From Niallia endozanthoxylica (GTDB lineage Bacteria; Bacillota; Bacilli; Bacillales; Cytobacillaceae), in contig NZ_VYKL01000015.1 of the NCBI RefSeq assembly GCF_008710145.1, positions 434,001 through 498,000 of the forward strand: DNA of 64,000 nucleotides. The letters run 5' to 3'. Both the position numbers and the translations under genes were made by a program. This document shows positions 1 through 7,870 of the stretch, piece after piece. A model generated the notes under the pieces. It searched no databases. It was not told where the DNA came from and saw nothing but the letters and a program-made list of their open reading frames with translations. The first letter of the stretch is position 1. Every line of letters starts with the position of its first letter.

Positions 1-48
1 TAAATTGTTTTTCAATCATTTTAAAATCAATCTCCTTCTTAAAAGAAA

Positions 49-205
49 AGCCTTGTTTACTAACAGTGTTGATTTTGACTCACTTAGAGCTGTCTGGTTA
101 TGATGTGACAGCAACCTTTCAGCAGCACTGAAAAGCGTGAGAAATATCCATTTCTCACGGATGAGTCAAAAGTCTAATTTATCAATATTATTCTTTAACA
201 TAGCC
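49..205 (-). mobile_element. MITE-like structured repeat, copy 1
   Basis: Non-coding 157-bp element. The left end reads AGCCTTGTTTACTAACA and the right end, reverse-complemented, reads GGCTATGTTAAAGAATAA, so the ends are imperfect inverted repeats. Inner ends carry TTTTGACTCA motifs in opposite orientation. Both flanks carry the same 8 bp, AAAAGAAA (41-48 and 206-213), an exact target-site duplication. Hairpins inside are GTGAGAAAT/ATTTCTCAC (137-159), a CTTTTCAG/CTGAAAGG-like stem and a short GCTGTC/GACAGC stem where other copies have a 31-bp palindrome. No open reading frame. Same family as 11746-11943, 32563-32760 and 40326-40483. Confidence 0.85.
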
Positions 206-213
206 AAAAGAAA

Positions 214-488
214 AAATATAAGATGTCAGGGCGAATGAGTTTATTATTATTTTCAAATAGTAAAAAAATATAAATATTTCATCTTGATGAAAGGCAATTA
301 CAAATTGGCATTCTTTTATTTAGTATTATTCACTAAATAAATTTAACTCATGTAAATTATGTACTCCCTAATATAACATTAGCTAACTATACTGGACATC
401 TCCTACAGTAGGATAGCATTTTCACCATAACTGATAAAGCTTTTTAATGCATGTTCTAATTTTCAATTATTTAATAAACCGCTTATAT
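214..488. other. AT-rich intergenic stretch, no gene seen
   Basis: No reading frame with a ribosome-binding site, no convincing hairpin terminator and no repeat was seen here. The stretch is very AT-rich and lies between the mobile repeat copy and the 3' end of the small minus-strand gene. Confidence 0.5.
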
Positions 489-683
489 TTAACTTCTGGC
501 TTCCTGTAAATAATGATATAAAACACCTCCGCCTCTTTGAGCAATGCCACGGAAATGTTTAAAGTCCTCTCGCTTCACCAGAACTTGCCGAAAGTCAAGG
601 AAAACTTCCTTCTGAACCATATACTCTTTAAGATTTCCGTTCTTAAGTTCCTCTAAAATATGTAACACTTCTTCTTCATTCAT
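489..683 (-). CDS. Small conserved-looking hypothetical protein
   Basis: A 64-residue, charged protein starting MNEEEVLHILEELKNG and ending in a basic, glycine-containing segment (residues 35-64). The start was set at the ATG at 683 because a GGAG sequence lies 10 bases upstream. The upstream ATG at 689 and GTG at 692 sit too close to it. I do not recognise a named family. The acidic N-terminal helix followed by a KREDFKHFRGIAQRGG segment looks like a soluble small Bacillaceae protein. No membrane segment or signal peptide is visible. It stands alone, divergent from the DUF2187-type gene at 860. Confidence 0.6.
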   Translation of the reverse strand: MNEEEVLHILEELKNGNLKEYMVQKEVFLDFRQVLVKREDFKHFRGIAQRGGGVLYHYLQEARS

Positions 684-859
684 TGTCATCACTCCAGCTA
701 ATTTTATTAGTTAAATTGGTATGGTAATATAAAACATACATTATAATAGAAATAATATTAGATAAAATCAATTGAAAAAAGGTACCAAATTCCTTTACGA
801 ATAATCGAAAGTAAGGCAAAATAAGTAGTAAATTCGTAAATGAAGGAGAGATAAAGATT

Positions 860-1048
860 TTGAAAATAGCAGAGGTTGGCAATATCATCGAATTCAGAGA
901 AGGATTACAGGGGATTGTTGAAAAAGTAAATGAAAATTCAGTAATTGTTGATTTAACGTATATGAATAACTTTCGCAACTTAGAATTAGATGCAAGAACA
1001 GTCGTAAATCATAAAAATTATAAAATTATTAAAGAATCCATCGGCTAA
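860..1048 (+). CDS. ykvS: YkvS-like DUF2187 family protein
   Basis: A 62-residue protein (MKIAEVGNIIEFREGLQG...) matching the small YkvS/DUF2187 family: a short beta-rich domain with the pattern GNxIEFxxGxxGxVEKVNENSVIVD and a C-terminal TVVNHKNYKI segment. The function of the family is not established. The start is TTG at 860, chosen because AAGGAGAG (843-850) is correctly spaced. In B. subtilis ykvS belongs to the same broad neighbourhood as ykvI and clpE, which are both close by here. Family assignment is from remembered sequence pattern. Confidence 0.8.
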   Translation: MKIAEVGNIIEFREGLQGIVEKVNENSVIVDLTYMNNFRNLELDARTVVNHKNYKIIKESIG

Positions 1049-1115
1049 TGGCACAGTTTTTTCTTTGGTAAAATGAAAATGTTTTCATTTATTCCGTCTT
1101 ATCCCTTTACTTAAT

Positions 1116-1149
1116 CCTCCAGCTACAAATTCCAATTTATAGCTGGAGG
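1116..1149. other. Perfect 10-bp inverted repeat
   Basis: CCTCCAGCTA (1116-1125) and TAGCTGGAGG (1140-1149) form a perfect 10-bp stem with a 14-base loop. Only a short T stretch follows on either strand, so it is a weak terminator candidate for the gene ending at 1048 or for the minus-strand small gene ending at 1226. Confidence 0.5.
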
Positions 1150-1225
1150 GATTTGACAAGATTATCTATCATAATGGAGGAACACACTAGTTTGTTCCTT
1201 AACTGCATTTTCATAGTAGAATCAA

Positions 1226-1342
1226 TTATGATTCTTTCCCTTCATTTGCCAATTCCTTAAATGATTTAACTTTCCCATGCGGATGTTGATCCTGCTTACG
1301 TACTGCCCATGCTCTTTCTTTCTCCCTCTTGGCCCTTGTCAT
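1226..1342 (-). CDS. Very small basic conserved protein (DUF6254-like)
   Basis: A 38-residue reading frame encoding MTRAKREKERAWAVRKQD followed by QHPHGKVKSFKELANEGKES. AAAAGGGGTG lies 7 bases upstream of the ATG at 1342. The composition (Arg/Lys-rich N-terminus, HPHGK motif, acidic end) resembles the short Bacillaceae family I remember as DUF6254. That family name is from memory and unverified, and no function is known. It is a free-standing gene with about 200 bases of non-coding sequence on either side. Confidence 0.6.
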   Translation of the reverse strand: MTRAKREKERAWAVRKQDQHPHGKVKSFKELANEGKES

Positions 1343-1544
1343 TTCAAACACCCCTTTTTTCGTATTCCAACAACGTGAAAATTTGCTGTTGTCACTTTTA
1401 TCTTTTACATTTCCGAATTTTTTATCCCACTCTTAAAGGGGAGCTTGATTTTCAGATCGAATGAAAGACTCATCCAACCCTTTTCTACCAACCATACGTT
1501 ATTTTTGGTAAAATAATGGTTGTCAATATGAAAGGAGCTTTATA

Positions 1545-2156
1545 GTGAGAAAATTTACTATCGATTACCGCATCTTTTTCGGTCTAATCATCGCCCACTT
1601 TTTTATGTATATAACATTTCAAGACAAAGCAATATTTTGGTATATGTTTACAGCAACCATGTTAATTTTAATGAGTTATTCCATCCTGCATGAAAAATCT
1701 GATCATCAGGTATCTTTTTTATTGTACAGTATGTATGGAGTGTTCTCTGGCATCATTTTATTTGCCATTTTTTGGACAGGTAATTTCTTCATTCAATTTT
1801 TTCATTTACCCTTTAATAAAGAAATTTCAAGACTATATACAAGCTTCGCCCCAAAGCAAATTTGGCACTACGTTGTTCTTTTACTCTTTATTGTGCCTGG
1901 AGAAGAGCTTTTTTGGCGCGGCTTTATCCAAAAAAGACTAACTAAATTAATGAATGTAAAATACAGCATCCTGTTAGCTTCCGTATTTTACGCTTCTATC
2001 CAAGTCTATTCAGGGTATTTTATTCATGCTTTGGCTGCACTTTTAGCAGGATTATTTTGGGGTGCTCTCTATGCGTGGAAAAAAAACCTTCCTTTAGTTG
2101 TCATTTCTCATTTAACCTTTGACGTTTTCATTTTTATCCTTTTTCCATTCCGCTAA
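1545..2156 (+). CDS. CPBP-family intramembrane metalloprotease-like protein
   Basis: A 203-residue polytopic membrane protein with about six to seven hydrophobic segments. The CPBP/Abi (CAAX protease and bacteriocin-processing) signature is present: motif 1 EELFWRG around residues 127-133, and later histidines in YFIHALAALLAG and VVISHLTFD. These supply the Glu/Glu and His residues typical of Rce1-like glutamic intramembrane endopeptidases. The start is GTG at 1545, with AAAGGAGC at 1531-1538. Members process prenylated proteins or peptides, or give bacteriocin self-immunity; which applies here cannot be read from the sequence. It is a single gene, ending before a terminator at 2200. Confidence 0.85.
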   Translation: MRKFTIDYRIFFGLIIAHFFMYITFQDKAIFWYMFTATMLILMSYSILHEKSDHQVSFLLYSMYGVFSGIILFAIFWTGNFFIQFFHLPFNKEISRLYTSFAPKQIWHYVVLLLFIVPGEELFWRGFIQKRLTKLMNVKYSILLASVFYASIQVYSGYFIHALAALLAGLFWGALYAWKKNLPLVVISHLTFDVFIFILFPFR

Positions 2157-2199
2157 TAAAGAGATAAGTGTAACTATATATGAACTTTCTCAAATCTAT

Positions 2200-2223
2200 G
2201 AGGGTGTCTTTTTAGACACCCTC
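2200..2223. terminator. Terminator between CPBP gene and ykvI
   Basis: Perfect 9-bp stem GAGGGTGTC/GACACCCTC with a 6-base loop, followed on the plus strand by a short T-rich run. It separates two convergent genes; the ykvI stop codon lies inside the downstream arm. Confidence 0.65.
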
Positions 2224-3271
2224 ATTCCTTTTTACAATCATTTTCAGGTTTCATCCACAATAAAATAATAAACACTAAACTGACATATCCAAACAAAGGA
2301 TATAAATAAGATAGAAGCCGGCTGTATTCAATGAGGCTTAACAAATATGAAATAATAAAAATCCCCGCTACAATAACCATTTTCGGAAATGGCAAATATT
2401 GTTTCAATTGTTTTTCCAAACCGAAAACATTTCCAATTACAGATGTAAAAATTTCTCCATATATAATGAGGACAAAAATCCAGTGTAAACTAGGTATTAA
2501 GTTTTTCATAATAATAGCCATTGGAATCTCATATGAAGCAAAATTTGGCAGCATGATTAAGGTGAAGTGACCGGCGATAAGAATAGCTGTTAAGGCAGCA
2601 CCACCTAGTATTCCTCCCCATTTAATAGTCCGTTCATCTTTTACCTCTGCTGCAACTGGTACAAGGACTGCTTGGGCAAGAGATAAATTCAATGCTGTAT
2701 ATAAAAATGGGGAAGCTACCGCTGACCATCCATCCTTTACATAAGGAATATATAATAATTGCTCCATAAAATTAGGAATGCGTAGTGAAACTACCATTAA
2801 AATGATACTAAATAATATCATTAAGGGAACGACAAACGTATTAACAGCAAACAAACCTTTAATTCCCACTATCATGACTATAATTGAAAGGATAATCGTA
2901 ATCATAACACCATATACTCTCGATATCCCTAGCTGTTCTTCAAATACAGCACCAGCACCAGAGAGCATGACGGCACATACTCCAAGCAGCATAAGTAATA
3001 ATAATAAATTAATCACTTTTGCTAATGTTTTTCCAAATAAATATTCATTAAATTCTTCATAGGACACCGCGTTAATTCGAGCTGAAATCACCATTAACTT
3101 AGAACCTAAAAAAATAAGAATGTAACCTGACATTAGCATTCCTATTAAGCCTATAAAACCAAATCTGGAGAAAAACTCTACAATTTCCCTTCCCGTTGCA
3201 AAGCCGGCTCCTACTACTGTCCCAACATAAACAGCAGCAATTTGGACAGCAGCTCCCCAATTTGTTTTCAA
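2222..3271 (-). CDS. ykvI: YkvI-family membrane transporter-like protein
   Basis: A 349-residue, very hydrophobic protein with about ten to eleven membrane segments, lacking a cleaved signal. The N-terminus WGAAVQIAAVYVGTVVGAGF with ATGREIVEFF resembles the first helix of the LeuT/APC-fold transporters, and the whole matches the YkvI group. Substrate is unknown. The start is TTG at 3271, preceded by the very strong GGAAGGGAGGGAG. It is divergent from clpE, as these two genes are neighbours in B. subtilis. The intergenic region carries the clpE promoter; no own promoter is obvious. Confidence 0.85.
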   Translation of the reverse strand: MKTNWGAAVQIAAVYVGTVVGAGFATGREIVEFFSRFGFIGLIGMLMSGYILIFLGSKLMVISARINAVSYEEFNEYLFGKTLAKVINLLLLLMLLGVCAVMLSGAGAVFEEQLGISRVYGVMITIILSIIVMIVGIKGLFAVNTFVVPLMILFSIILMVVSLRIPNFMEQLLYIPYVKDGWSAVASPFLYTALNLSLAQAVLVPVAAEVKDERTIKWGGILGGAALTAILIAGHFTLIMLPNFASYEIPMAIIMKNLIPSLHWIFVLIIYGEIFTSVIGNVFGLEKQLKQYLPFPKMVIVAGIFIISYLLSLIEYSRLLSYLYPLFGYVSLVFIILLWMKPENDCKKE

Positions 3272-3421
3272 ATGACTCCCTCCCTTCCTTCACTATATGA
3301 TGGAAAGGACAAACTATGACGAGCTTTTAAAAAACCTAGTCTACCTTTAGCTAGGATCATGCGTATTGTGACTATCCCTTATATTGGAAAGACAAAAATC
3401 AACATTTTTTTCATAAACCTC

Positions 3422-3450
3422 TTGAAAGTCAAAAAAGGTCAGAGTATAAT
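3422..3450 (+). promoter_or_regulatory. Sigma-A promoter of clpE
   Basis: TTGAAA at 3422-3427 and TATAAT at 3445-3450 with a 17-base spacer, a near-consensus vegetative promoter 53 bases upstream of the clpE start. A CtsR-type box overlaps the spacer and -10 approach. Confidence 0.85.
3427..3443 (+). promoter_or_regulatory. CtsR operator 1 upstream of clpE
   Basis: Direct heptads AGTCAAA (3427-3433) and GGTCAGA (3437-3443) separated by AAA fit the CtsR consensus RGTCAAA-N3-RGTCAAA. The site lies between the -35 and -10 hexamers, so binding would block RNA polymerase. Confidence 0.8.
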
Positions 3451-3462
3451 CAAACTATAAAA

Positions 3463-3485
3463 GGTCAAATATAGTCAAAGTCAAA
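3463..3485 (+). promoter_or_regulatory. CtsR operator 2 upstream of clpE
   Basis: GGTCAAA (3463-3469), TAT spacer, AGTCAAA (3473-3479), a perfect CtsR box just downstream of the expected transcription start. A third overlapping heptad AGTCAAA follows at 3479-3485. Multiple CtsR boxes are also described for clpE in B. subtilis. Confidence 0.85.
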
Positions 3486-3502
3486 TCGAAAGGAGAATGT
3501 TT

Positions 3503-5647
3503 ATGCTTTGTCAAAATTGTGAGCAGCATACTGCAAATATTAGTATGAGACTTGTATTGAATGGAAAGGAAAAGCAGATACATCTCTGCCAGACTTGCTA
3601 TAATTCCCATAGACAAACAAAACTTACGAATTTTGGTCCATTCAATGGATTTAAAGGATTTAATGAACTGCCAATAGAAGATTTATTTTCTAACATAAAC
3701 AAGCAGCCATCTCCAAATAATCAAGCTCATTATGAAGATTCCGAAAATCAATCAACAAAAGGTTTCCTAGATCAGTTTGGACGTAATTTAAATCAAATGG
3801 CAAAAGCAGGGTTAATCGATCCTGTTATTGGCCGGGATGAAGAAATTATCCGCGTAATTGAAATTCTAAACCGCAGAAATAAAAACAATCCAGTATTAAT
3901 TGGAGAGCCTGGTGTGGGGAAAACTGCTATAGCTGAAGGACTTGCATTAAAAATTGAAGAAGGTTCTGTACCTGCGAAATTAAAAAATAAACAAGTCTAT
4001 TTATTAGATGTTGCTTCACTAGTAGCCAATACAGGTATACGCGGTCAATTTGAAGAACGAATGAAGCAATTAATCAATGATTTACAAAAACGAAAGAATA
4101 TTATTCTATTTATAGATGAGATTCACCTACTTGTCGGGGCCGGTTCTGCAGAAGGTTCAATGGATGCAGGAAATATTTTAAAACCTGCACTTGCTCGAGG
4201 AGAACTGCAGGTTGTCGGCGCAACCACCTTAAAGGAATACCGTCAAATTGAAAAAGACGCTGCCCTTGAACGCAGATTCCAGCCTGTTCAAGTAACTGAA
4301 CCAACAGTTGATGCAGCCATAGACATTTTAAAAGGACTGCAGCCAAAATATGAAGTCTTCCATAACGTAACATATACAGAAGAAGCATTGAAGGCATGTG
4401 TCACTCTCTCACACCGCTATATTCAGGATCGATTCCTTCCTGATAAAGCGATTGACCTTCTTGATGAGGCCGGTTCTAAAATCAACCTGTCTTCAAGCTA
4501 CACTTCTCTCGAGGAAATTGAAGTACGCTTAAAGGAAATAGCACGCGAAAAAGAATCGGTCTTAAAAGCAGAAGAGTACGAAAAGGCAGCTAAGCTGCGA
4601 GAAGAAGAAAAGCAATTGGAAAAGGCTCTCAACACATCAAATGAACATGAACGGCCAATTGTTGATGTTCAACATATCCAAGAGATTATTGAAAAGAAAA
4701 CAGGGATACCTGTTGGAAAATTACAGGCTGATGAGCAGGTAAGAATGAACGAATTACAAAAGAACCTAGGAGCAAAAGTCATCGGACAAGTGGAAGCTGT
4801 CGATAAAGTGTCTAAAGCCATTAGACGGAGCCGAGCTGGTTTAAAATCAAAAAACCGTCCAATTGGATCATTTCTATTTGTCGGACCTACTGGTGTCGGA
4901 AAAACGGAGCTGTCCAAAACATTAGCTGAAGAATTATTCGGTACAAAGGATGCTATGATTAGACTCGATATGAGTGAGTATATGGAAAAACATAGTGTGG
5001 CAAAAATTATTGGGTCACCTCCAGGCTATGTCGGACATGAAGAAGCAGGACAGTTGACTGAAAAAGTCCGCCGTAATCCTTACTCTATTATTCTACTTGA
5101 TGAAATTGAAAAGGCTCATCCGGATGTACTTCATCTGTTCCTGCAAATACTTGAAGATGGACGCTTAACAGACAGCCAAGGCAGAATGGTAAGCTTTAAA
5201 GATGCTGTCATTATTATGACAAGTAATGCCGGAGCAGGTGACAAAAAAATCGAAGTCGGTTTTGAGAAAAATAACGCAATTAACGAATCAAATATTCTAC
5301 AATCTCTTGGCAACTACTTTAAACCAGAATTTTTAAATCGTTTTGATAGTATTATTGAATTTAAATCATTAGAGAAAACACATCTACTGCAAATTATTGA
5401 TCTAATGCTCAAAGATTTAAATGAAAACTTAAAGGAACAGCAATTTACTCTAACAGTCACAAATGCTGTAAAAGAAAAACTAGTTGAACTTGGCTATCAT
5501 AAGACCTTTGGTGCCCGTCCTTTAAGAAGAGTCATTCAAGAAAAATTAGAAGATAAAATAGCAGACTATATTTTAGAAAATGGTCAATCAAATGTTGACT
5601 TGGAAGCTTCTCTTCTTGATGAAGAGATTATCATTCAAGAAAAATAA
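3503..5647 (+). CDS. clpE: ATP-dependent Clp protease ATP-binding subunit ClpE
   Basis: A 714-residue class I Clp/Hsp100 ATPase that unfolds damaged proteins for the ClpP peptidase and promotes CtsR turnover after heat stress. The N-terminal zinc finger uses C3, C6, C29 and C32. The first AAA domain has Walker A GEPGVGKT (134-141) and Walker [11 protein letters not shown] coiled UVR-type middle segment (around residues 345-385) follows, then the second AAA domain with GPTGVGKT (461-468) and [10 protein letters not shown]. The start was placed at 3503, not the ATG at 3497, because AAGGAG ends at 3495; ClpE proteins also begin M-x-CQNC. The length matches the family (about 700). Regulation by CtsR is supported by the operators upstream. 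Confidence 0.97.
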   Translation: MLCQNCEQHTANISMRLVLNGKEKQIHLCQTCYNSHRQTKLTNFGPFNGFKGFNELPIEDLFSNINKQPSPNNQAHYEDSENQSTKGFLDQFGRNLNQMAKAGLIDPVIGRDEEIIRVIEILNRRNKNNPVLIGEPGVGKTAIAEGLALKIEEGSVPAKLKNKQVYLLDVASLVANTGIRGQFEERMKQLINDLQKRKNIILFIDEIHLLVGAGSAEGSMDAGNILKPALARGELQVVGATTLKEYRQIEKDAALERRFQPVQVTEPTVDAAIDILKGLQPKYEVFHNVTYTEEALKACVTLSHRYIQDRFLPDKAIDLLDEAGSKINLSSSYTSLEEIEVRLKEIAREKESVLKAEEYEKAAKLREEEKQLEKALNTSNEHERPIVDVQHIQEIIEKKTGIPVGKLQADEQVRMNELQKNLGAKVIGQVEAVDKVSKAIRRSRAGLKSKNRPIGSFLFVGPTGVGKTELSKTLAEELFGTKDAMIRLDMSEYMEKHSVAKIIGSPPGYVGHEEAGQLTEKVRRNPYSIILLDEIEKAHPDVLHLFLQILEDGRLTDSQGRMVSFKDAVIIMTSNAGAGDKKIEVGFEKNNAINESNILQSLGNYFKPEFLNRFDSIIEFKSLEKTHLLQIIDLMLKDLNENLKEQQFTLTVTNAVKEKLVELGYHKTFGARPLRRVIQEKLEDKIADYILENGQSNVDLEASLLDEEIIIQEK

Positions 5648-5654
5648 TCGAATA

Positions 5655-5689
5655 CAAGAAAGGAGTCACAATTAGTGACTCCTTTCTTG
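5655..5689. terminator. Terminator between clpE and the MarR gene
   Basis: Fifteen-base perfect stem CAAGAAAGGAGTCAC/GTGACTCCTTTCTTG with a 5-base loop immediately after the clpE stop codon. It lies between convergent genes and may act in both directions. Confidence 0.75.
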
Positions 5690-5731
5690 TTCATACAGCA
5701 TAACATTTGATTATGGAAAAAGAATACTCCA

Positions 5732-6169
5732 TTAATATTCTTTTAGAGACAGTCCAATTTTCTTTATTAGACCGATAGCTGTTTGCTGCTCTTCACTGGA
5801 AAGCACAGACATAATTCGTTCAATTTCATTCTGGTGTGACGGAAATATCTGTTCAATTAATTTTTTGCCTTTTTCAGTTATCCGCGCAAACGTAACCCTT
5901 CGATCCTCTGCACAGGCAACCCGAATAATATATTCTTTTTTCTCCAACTTATCAATTACATATGTCATGCTTCCACTTGCCAGTAAAATTTTTCCGCCAA
6001 TTTGCTGCAGGGGCTGATCTCCCTTATGATACAGCAATTCTAATACGGCAAATTCAGTTGGGTTTAATCCATATAATTGAATTCGTTTATTTACATGTTC
6101 ATTTACTGCCCGATAGGCACGCGAAAGAACAATAAATAATTTTAATGATTGATCATTTTCATTCCCCAT
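5732..6169 (-). CDS. mhqR: MarR-family repressor, probably MhqR (YkvE)
   Basis: A 145-residue winged-helix regulator. The N-terminal dimerisation helix is followed by GLNPTEFAVLELLYHKGDQP, then the recognition helix in LLASGSMTYVIDKLEKKEYI and the wing DRRVTFARITEKGK. This sequence pattern and the position next to clpE and ykvI match B. subtilis YkvE/MhqR, which senses quinones and represses dioxygenase and azoreductase genes. None of those targets lie in this window. It starts at ATG 6169 with only a modest upstream AAAGGA. It is transcribed convergently with clpE. Another MarR subfamily is possible. Confidence 0.75.
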   Translation of the reverse strand: MGNENDQSLKLFIVLSRAYRAVNEHVNKRIQLYGLNPTEFAVLELLYHKGDQPLQQIGGKILLASGSMTYVIDKLEKKEYIIRVACAEDRRVTFARITEKGKKLIEQIFPSHQNEIERIMSVLSSEEQQTAIGLIKKIGLSLKEY

Positions 6170-6312
6170 AGCTTAACCAATCCTTTAAATATAATAATAA
6201 AAGAAGAATCAACATTGTATATTTCAACTCTTTAAAATTTAATTATAGAAAATTGTTCATTCTATGTCAATGCAGTCTATATAGGTTGCAGAAGTTCCTG
6301 AACGAATAGAAA

Positions 6313-6353
6313 AAACAGTCAAAGAGGACAGCAGACTTCCTCTTTGGCTGTTT
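6313..6353 (-). terminator. Terminator of hemerythrin gene
   Basis: Sixteen-base stem AAACAGTCAAAGAGGA/TCCTCTTTGGCTGTTT with one wobble pair, followed on the minus strand by a T run, just beyond the stop of the hemerythrin-like gene at 6376. Confidence 0.8.
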
Positions 6354-6375
6354 TCATTTATCAGAGTAGGAAGGG

Positions 6376-6891
6376 TTAGCCCGCTACTTTCACATATAGT
6401 TCTTCCTTTTCACTTTCACTAAAAAGTCTTTCTCCCATTGGGAATAACACATTTTCTTCTTTCATAAAATGGGAAATTAACAATGAATGAGCCTCCCTAA
6501 TTAGTAAGGAATGCGTTACCATGTTCTCTTCCATTGTCTCCTTATCCGATTGTGTTAAAAAAGATTGAATCAAACGCTTTGCCTCTTCATGCTCATATTC
6601 CATTACAGCAATGGGTCCCCCGCTTTTTCCAATATAAGTCTCTAACATCGGAAAAAGAATAGACTCTTCTTTTTGTGAATGTGCTTCAAGCTCTTTAAAA
6701 AAAGCACTAACCTTCTTTCTTAAGTCAGCAAATACCTCTGCTTTCTCCTCTTGTTGATTCAGTAATTGAACCATTTGCAATAGAGCCTCTAATTGCTGTC
6801 TAAGACTCACATGCTCCTCAAGTAATTTTTCAAAACCTTTGCTAAACTCAACCGGTCCATTTCCTATTAATGAACTCATGCAACCTTCCAT
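6376..6891 (-). CDS. Hemerythrin (HHE) domain protein
   Basis: A 171-residue soluble four-helix protein. The di-iron ligands of the HHE fold are visible: EEHVSLR (near residue 27), EAHSQKEESILFP, EYEHEEAKRLI and LISHFMKEENVLFP. The HxxxEE pairs are typical. Such proteins bind O2 or NO, or help repair iron-sulfur clusters (Ric-type). This one lacks the ScdA N-terminal domain and may be a sensor or scavenger. The ATG at 6891 was chosen over upstream starts because AAAGGGGA ends 8 bases upstream. A near-perfect palindrome lies upstream at 6952-6973. Monocistronic, with its own terminator. Confidence 0.85.
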   Translation of the reverse strand: MEGCMSSLIGNGPVEFSKGFEKLLEEHVSLRQQLEALLQMVQLLNQQEEKAEVFADLRKKVSAFFKELEAHSQKEESILFPMLETYIGKSGGPIAVMEYEHEEAKRLIQSFLTQSDKETMEENMVTHSLLIREAHSLLISHFMKEENVLFPMGERLFSESEKEELYVKVAG

Positions 6892-6951
6892 GGTACAATC
6901 CCCTTTCAGCAACAATCATCATCTTTAAATATAATTAAAATTATTAACCGT

Positions 6952-6973
6952 CGTAGTGATGATTATCACTACG
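6952..6973. promoter_or_regulatory. Palindromic operator candidate upstream of hemerythrin gene
   Basis: CGTAGTGAT (6952-6960) and ATCACTACG (6965-6973) are perfect inverted repeats separated by GATT. The centre GTGATGATTATCAC resembles a Fur/PerR-type dyad but is not a clear consensus. It lies about 60 bases upstream of the start codon, in range for a repressor or activator. Confidence 0.45.
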
Positions 6974-7143
6974 GTAAATTGAGCTTTAAATAATTTCGTA
7001 TGTTCATGTCGAAACTTTTTCCCTCTAAAAAAAATGTCTAATATTGCGATTCTATTTACAATATTGAAAATTATTGTAATAATTCAACAAGAGCAGTACT
7101 ACAAGAATATTAAAGAGAAATTGTTAGGGCAGGAGGAAGTTCG

Positions 7144-7386
7144 TTGCAAGACAAGAAGAAGACCATATTAGCTGAAATTCAAAAGAAACGAGAAAAGATG
7201 ATAAGTTTAGCTCAAGAAAAAGGTCTGACTAATAATGATACAATAAAATGCAGCCAAGAATTAGATCAGCTGATTTTCCAATATCAATCTTCTTTTCGCA
7301 AAAATCGTCGGCAAAGAGGTGAACTAAAAAGAAAAAGAAACGTAAAATATATGCTGCTATTGCCTAAATTATCAGTAACCTCATAA
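7144..7386 (+). CDS. Spo0E-like aspartyl-phosphate phosphatase
   Basis: An 80-residue protein with a helix-turn-helix hairpin typical of Spo0E family phosphatases: IQKKREKMISLAQEKGLTN followed by the signature SQELD (CSQELDQLIFQYQ, around residues 37-49). The family dephosphorylates Spo0A~P and delays sporulation. The start is TTG at 7144 behind AGGAGG (7132-7137). It has a longer, strongly basic C-terminal tail (FRKNRRQRGELKRKRN) than short members such as YnzD. Single gene with a strong terminator at 7421. Confidence 0.85.
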   Translation: MQDKKKTILAEIQKKREKMISLAQEKGLTNNDTIKCSQELDQLIFQYQSSFRKNRRQRGELKRKRNVKYMLLLPKLSVTS

Positions 7387-7420
7387 TAAAAAAAATCCCC
7401 TCTATTTATGTTTTCATCTA

Positions 7421-7471
7421 GAAAAAAGTCGAGATTAGATGTTCATATACATCAGAATCTCGACTTTTTTC
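7421..7471 (+). terminator. Terminator after the Spo0E-like gene
   Basis: Sixteen-base stem GAAAAAAGTCGAGATT/AATCTCGACTTTTTTC with a 19-base loop; the 3' arm itself ends in a T run. Confidence 0.8.
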
Positions 7472-7870
7472 TTATGTTTACGCGATGTATAAGGATAGCA
7501 GTTACCATCACATAAGCACAGCCTGTTTGCTAAATGACAAGAACATCTCCTTTAATTGATTTCATTTTTTGTAGAATATTAATGACTAAAGCGATTAATA
7601 CAATTTCATGATTATATTTCATAGAAATGCTGATCCTATGACAGTTATTAGAGGAGTTTATAAGTATGTAACAAATGGCTGTTTTTATAGTTTTTTTCTC
7701 AGCTATATGAGAAAATCTGTTTAACCTTTTCCATTTTCGTTATGCTAACGAACAATGTTGATAAGCAACGTCTTCCATATTAAAGGGGATACTATATTTT
7801 TATCTTTTGGGCTATTATATATGATGGTTACAAAATGAGTTGAGTTACAATTGGGGGATATGTAAACATT
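7472..7870. other. Intergenic stretch with only a repeat remnant
   Basis: No convincing reading frame. It contains AT-rich sequence, the solo end of the mobile repeat family at 7738-7765, and the leader of the acyltransferase gene (ATG at 7871). Confidence 0.5.
7738..7765 (+). repeat. Solo left-end remnant of the structured repeat
   Basis: CGTTATGCTAACGAACAATG followed by TTGATAAG matches the terminal inverted repeat of the family (GGTTATGTTAACGAATAATG in the copy at 32563). The rest of the element is missing, so this is either a decayed copy or an internal deletion product. Confidence 0.6.

Noticed and set aside
49..205. CRISPR array suggested by repeated hairpin sequences
   Set aside because: Copies are dispersed over 40 kb, not tandem with spacers, and carry terminal inverted repeats and target duplications.
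676..978. 100-codon minus-strand frame with hydrophobic stretches
   Set aside because: It overlaps the well-supported DUF2187-type gene and the start of the 489-683 gene; the hydrophobicity follows from AT-rich complement.
1116..1149. Confident intrinsic terminator call
   Set aside because: The stem is perfect but no adequate T run follows on either strand, so it is listed only as an inverted repeat.
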